Source of the DNA: Sediminicola arcticus
GTDB taxonomy: Bacteria > Bacteroidota > Bacteroidia > Flavobacteriales > Flavobacteriaceae
DNA: 64,000 nt
Direction: 5' to 3'
NCBI RefSeq assembly: GCF_040566695.1
Contig: NZ_JBEXAE010000002.1
Coordinates: forward strand, 310,001-374,000
Every line of letters starts with the position of its first letter. Position 1 is the stretch's first letter. A model generated the notes under the pieces. The model worked only from the letters and a program-made list of their open reading frames with translations, was not told the origin of the DNA and ran no database searches. A program made the position numbers and the translations under genes. Positions 60,726 to 64,000 of this stretch are shown here, one piece after another.

Positions 60726-63700
60726 ATGGAACAAATTACACCCTACACTCCAAAAAATAAAGTAAGAATAGTTACTGCTGCTTCCCTGTTTGATGGTCAT
60801 GATGCTGCTATTAATATAATGCGTAGAATAATCCAATCCACAGGAGTGGAGGTGATCCATTTGGGTCATGATCGAAGTGTTACCGAAGTGGTAGATTGTG
60901 CCATTCAAGAAGATGTAAACGCAATAGCCATGACATCTTACCAAGGAGGTCACAATGAGTATTTTAAATATATGTATGACCTGCTAAAAGAACGTGGGGC
61001 ATCGCACATTAAAATATTCGGCGGCGGCGGCGGAGTTATACTTCCCGAAGAAATTAAAGAATTAATGGATTATGGGATTACCAGAATCTATGCTCCAGAT
61101 GATGGGAGGACCATGGGCCTTCAGGGAATGATTAATGATTTGGTAGAACAAAGCGATTTTCCTGTTCCACCCTTGGTTATTCCAAAAGGAAAAACATTGG
61201 TTGAATCGCTTGAGGAAAAAGATGTAAATATTTTGGCGAGGTTAATAAGTTTGGCCGAAAACAGGAATGAGGAGTTTAAATCCCATTTTTCGTCCGTCGA
61301 TCATAAAAAAAATCAAGTCCCGGTTTTGGGGATCACGGGTACAGGAGGTTCTGGAAAGTCTAGCTTGGTAGATGAATTGGTGCGTAGGTTTTTAATTGAT
61401 TTTCCAGAAAAGACCATAGGTATTATTTCTGTAGATCCTTCTAAAAGAAAAACAGGAGGAGCTTTACTAGGGGATCGTATAAGAATGAATGCCATAAATG
61501 ATGATCGTGTATATATGCGTTCACTGGCAACAAGACAATCCAATTTGGCATTGTCCAAATATGTAGAAGAGGCTGTACAGGTATTGAAATCAGCTAGCTT
61601 TGATCTTATTATACTAGAAACATCAGGGATAGGGCAGTCCGATACGGAAATAATTGAACACAGTGATGTGTCTTTATATGTAATGACCCCAGAATTTGGG
61701 GCTGCTACGCAGTTGGAGAAAATCGACATGCTCGATTTTGCAGATCTTGTTGCCATCAATAAATTTGATAAAAGAGGTTCTTTAGATGCCCTAAGGGATG
61801 TTAAAAAACAGTACATGCGCAATAATAATCTTTGGGATATCCCACAAGATGACTTGCCAGTATTTGGAACCATTGCCTCCCAGTTTAATGATCCGGGCAT
61901 GAATAGAATTTACGGAGCCATTGCAGCTAAATTAGTGGAAAAAGTAGGCGCTGACCTGAATTCCACCTTTATAGCAACCCATGAAATTACTGAAAAGATC
62001 TTTGTAATTCCCCCTTCAAGAACCAGATACCTTTCTGAAATTGCAGAGAATAACCGTGCGTATGATGATATGGTTAATGCCCAATCTAAAGTAGCACAAC
62101 AATTGTACGGGATTTATAAAACTTTGGAAGGTCTTTCTAAAGGAGCAATTGGTCTTACAAAAATTGGTGTAGACGATGAAATGCTAGATACCAAGGATCC
62201 GGAAAATGGGCAGCTAATAGAATTGCTCTTAAAGGAATTTGATAGGGTTAAGATGGATTTGGATCCCTATCATTGGGATAGTATTATTAATTGGGCATCT
62301 AAGGTACAAACCTATAAGGACCCGATTTATAGTTTTAAAGTAAGGGATAAGGAAATTAGAATTGAAACCCACACCAAATCTTTGTCACAGGTAGACATAC
62401 CTAAAATAGTACTTCCAAAGTACCAAGCGTGGGGAGATCTGTTGCGATGGACTTTGCAAGAAAATGTTCCTGGAGAATTTCCGTATACGGCCGGACTCTA
62501 TCCATTTAAAAGGACAGGGGAGGACCCAACAAGAATGTTCGCTGGTGAAGGAGGTCCTGAACGAACCAATAGACGTTTTCATTATGTGAGTTATGGCACA
62601 CCGGCAAAAAGGTTGTCAACGGCATTTGATTCAGTGACTCTTTATGGGAATGATCCAGGTCATAGACCAGATATTTATGGTAAAATAGGCAATGCAGGAG
62701 TATCTATATGCTGTTTAGACGATGCAAAAAAATTGTATTCAGGCTTTGATCTAAGTGGTGTTATGACATCGGTAAGTATGACCATCAATGGTCCTGCCCC
62801 AATGTTATTAGGCTTTTTTATGAATGCCGCTATTGATCAGAATTGTGAAAAATATATAAAGGAAAACAGTCTAGAGAAGGAAGTAGCTATTAAAATCAAT
62901 GCCCTCTACAAAGATAAAGGCTTGGAAAGGCCAAAGTATGTAGGCGAACTTCCTAAAGGAAATGACGGTTTGGGATTAATGCTCTTGGGAGTAACAGGAG
63001 ATCAGGTTTTACCAAAGGAAGTGTACGCATCTATAAAAAAGACAACGATGAATCAGGTCAGAGGAACAGTTCAGGCCGATATTTTAAAGGAGGATCAAGC
63101 ACAGAATACCTGTATATTCTCAACGGAGTTTGCCCTTCGACTCATGGGAGATGTTCAAGAGTACTTTATAAAGAATGAGATCCGTAATTTTTATTCTGTA
63201 TCCATTTCTGGATATCATATTGCTGAGGCTGGTGCCAACCCAATTACACAATTGGCATTTACGTTATCCAATGGGTTTACCTATGTTGAGTACTACCTAA
63301 GTAGAGGCATGGACATAGATAAGTTTGGCCCCAACTTGTCATTTTTCTTTTCCAATGGAATAGATCCTGAATATGCAGTAATCGGCAGAGTCGCACGTAA
63401 AATATGGGCAAAGGCGTTAAAGCATAAGTATGGTGCCGATCCTAGAGCCCAGATGTTGAAGTACCATATCCAAACATCTGGTAGAAGTTTGCATGCACAA
63501 GAAATAGATTTTAACGATATACGTACTACATTACAGGCACTGTACGCTATATATGATAATTGCAATTCCTTACATACCAATGCATATGATGAAGCCATTA
63601 CAACGCCTACAGAGGAATCTGTAAGAAGGGCCATGGCCATACAACTGATCATCAACAAGGAATTGGGCTTGGCCAAAAATGAAAATCCGTTACAGGGCTC

Positions 63701-64000
63701 ATTTATCATTGAGGAACTGACAGATTTGGTGGAGGAAGCCGTATTGTTAGAATTTGATAGGATTACAGAAAGAGGTGGAGTTTTGGGAGCCATGGAAACC
63801 ATGTACCAGCGCTCCAAGATACAGGAAGAAAGTCTCTATTATGAGACATTAAAGCACACTGGGGAATTTCCAATTATAGGAGTAAATACTTTTTTAAGTT
63901 CTAAAGGCTCCCCTACTATTTTACCTGCAGAGGTTATCAGGGCCACTGAAGAAGAAAAACAAGCACAAATTACAACACTTCAAAATCTTCAAAGGCGTAA
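60726..64000 (+). CDS. icmF: Fused B12-dependent acyl-CoA mutase, IcmF type (partial)
   Basis: Open from the ATG at 60726 to the window end (1,091 codons, no stop), so its 3' end is missing. Domains: N-terminal cobalamin-binding domain (about 1-140, with FDGHDAA), a MeaB-like GTPase chaperone with P-loop GTGGSGKS (205-212), a metal/Asp loop (ETSGIGQ) and NKFD base motif, then the TIM-barrel mutase domain (from about 560; YPFKRTGEDPTRMFAGEG, GYHIAEAGANP). This order is that of fused isobutyryl-CoA mutase, which interconverts isobutyryl- and butyryl-CoA. Plain methylmalonyl-CoA mutase lacks the GTPase insert. IcmF variants acting on other acyl-CoAs exist, so the exact substrate is open. Confidence 0.88.
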   Translation, partial: MEQITPYTPKNKVRIVTAASLFDGHDAAINIMRRIIQSTGVEVIHLGHDRSVTEVVDCAIQEDVNAIAMTSYQGGHNEYFKYMYDLLKERGASHIKIFGGGGGVILPEEIKELMDYGITRIYAPDDGRTMGLQGMINDLVEQSDFPVPPLVIPKGKTLVESLEEKDVNILARLISLAENRNEEFKSHFSSVDHKKNQVPVLGITGTGGSGKSSLVDELVRRFLIDFPEKTIGIISVDPSKRKTGGALLGDRIRMNAINDDRVYMRSLATRQSNLALSKYVEEAVQVLKSASFDLIILETSGIGQSDTEIIEHSDVSLYVMTPEFGAATQLEKIDMLDFADLVAINKFDKRGSLDALRDVKKQYMRNNNLWDIPQDDLPVFGTIASQFNDPGMNRIYGAIAAKLVEKVGADLNSTFIATHEITEKIFVIPPSRTRYLSEIAENNRAYDDMVNAQSKVAQQLYGIYKTLEGLSKGAIGLTKIGVDDEMLDTKDPENGQLIELLLKEFDRVKMDLDPYHWDSIINWASKVQTYKDPIYSFKVRDKEIRIETHTKSLSQVDIPKIVLPKYQAWGDLLRWTLQENVPGEFPYTAGLYPFKRTGEDPTRMFAGEGGPERTNRRFHYVSYGTPAKRLSTAFDSVTLYGNDPGHRPDIYGKIGNAGVSICCLDDAKKLYSGFDLSGVMTSVSMTINGPAPMLLGFFMNAAIDQNCEKYIKENSLEKEVAIKINALYKDKGLERPKYVGELPKGNDGLGLMLLGVTGDQVLPKEVYASIKKTTMNQVRGTVQADILKEDQAQNTCIFSTEFALRLMGDVQEYFIKNEIRNFYSVSISGYHIAEAGANPITQLAFTLSNGFTYVEYYLSRGMDIDKFGPNLSFFFSNGIDPEYAVIGRVARKIWAKALKHKYGADPRAQMLKYHIQTSGRSLHAQEIDFNDIRTTLQALYAIYDNCNSLHTNAYDEAITTPTEESVRRAMAIQLIINKELGLAKNENPLQGSFIIEELTDLVEEAVLLEFDRITERGGVLGAMETMYQRSKIQEESLYYETLKHTGEFPIIGVNTFLSSKGSPTILPAEVIRATEEEKQAQITTLQNLQRR

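Noticed and set aside
61313..61900. 195-codon minus-strand frame near the window end
   Set aside because: It is antisense to the GTPase part of the fused mutase, which has clear P-loop and NKxD motifs on the plus strand.

Overview
The window looks like chromosome from a marine-type flavobacterium (Bacteroidota, Flavobacteriaceae). The evidence is two SusC/SusD pairs, many lipoproteins with a cysteine-ended signal peptide, TTTG / TAnnTTTG promoter elements, AT-rich DNA, GSII and GSIII glutamine synthetases, and flavobacterial families such as DUF3570, DUF4266 and DUF4197. The species cannot be named from sequence alone.

Layout. (1) 1-2502: the end of tpiA, then prmA and clpS, with a secreted HEIGH-type metalloprotease between prmA and clpS. 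(2) 2593-23515: a polysaccharide utilisation locus for a beta-1,3-glucan such as laminarin. It has a propeller/Y_Y_Y/LuxR regulator, SusC, SusD, a large multi-module glycan-binding lipoprotein, a second binding lipoprotein, a GH16 laminarinase, an MFS sugar porter, a clan GH-A lipoprotein hydrolase, a large cytosolic GH149-like phosphorylase and a GH17 gene. The GH17 gene is broken by one in-frame TGA and one single-base deletion. The inferred flow is surface capture and GH16 cleavage, SusCD import, periplasmic trimming, inner-membrane uptake and phosphorolysis to glucose-1-phosphate. (3) 23608-26030: a split YeeE/YedE sulfur-transport pair, a tandem UspA protein and a small membrane protein.

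(4) 26271-37328: an integrated element of about 11 kb bounded by two complete copies of tRNA-Arg(ACG). A tyrosine integrase sits next to the left copy. A 21-bp motif made of two GTAAAC repeats occurs just inside both ends and probably binds the integrase. The cargo is mostly unrecognised: two overlapping small membrane proteins (too short for routine calling), a 99-residue protein whose C-terminal tail recurs twice elsewhere in the element, a BspA/DUF285 repeat lipoprotein, a serine recombinase, a 238-residue protein, a MORN-repeat lipoprotein, a double-HTH regulator, and a leftward operon of five genes starting with two ribbon-helix-helix-like proteins and ending with a DUF4373 replication-type protein. 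No relaxase or conjugation gene is visible. This is the least understood part of the window.

(5) 37580-54111: a LacI regulator, a 50-residue conserved small protein, a BlaR1/BlaI pair with three operator boxes spaced exactly 20 bp, a Na/Ca exchanger, divergent GSII and GSIII, purM, a redox set (Rieske, thioredoxin-like, ApbE, DUF4266, DUF3570), prfA, pyrF and an alpha/beta hydrolase. (6) 54195-64000: a second SusCD pair without local enzymes, a DUF4197 lipoprotein, purU, and the start of a fused B12-dependent acyl-CoA mutase (IcmF type) that runs off the window.
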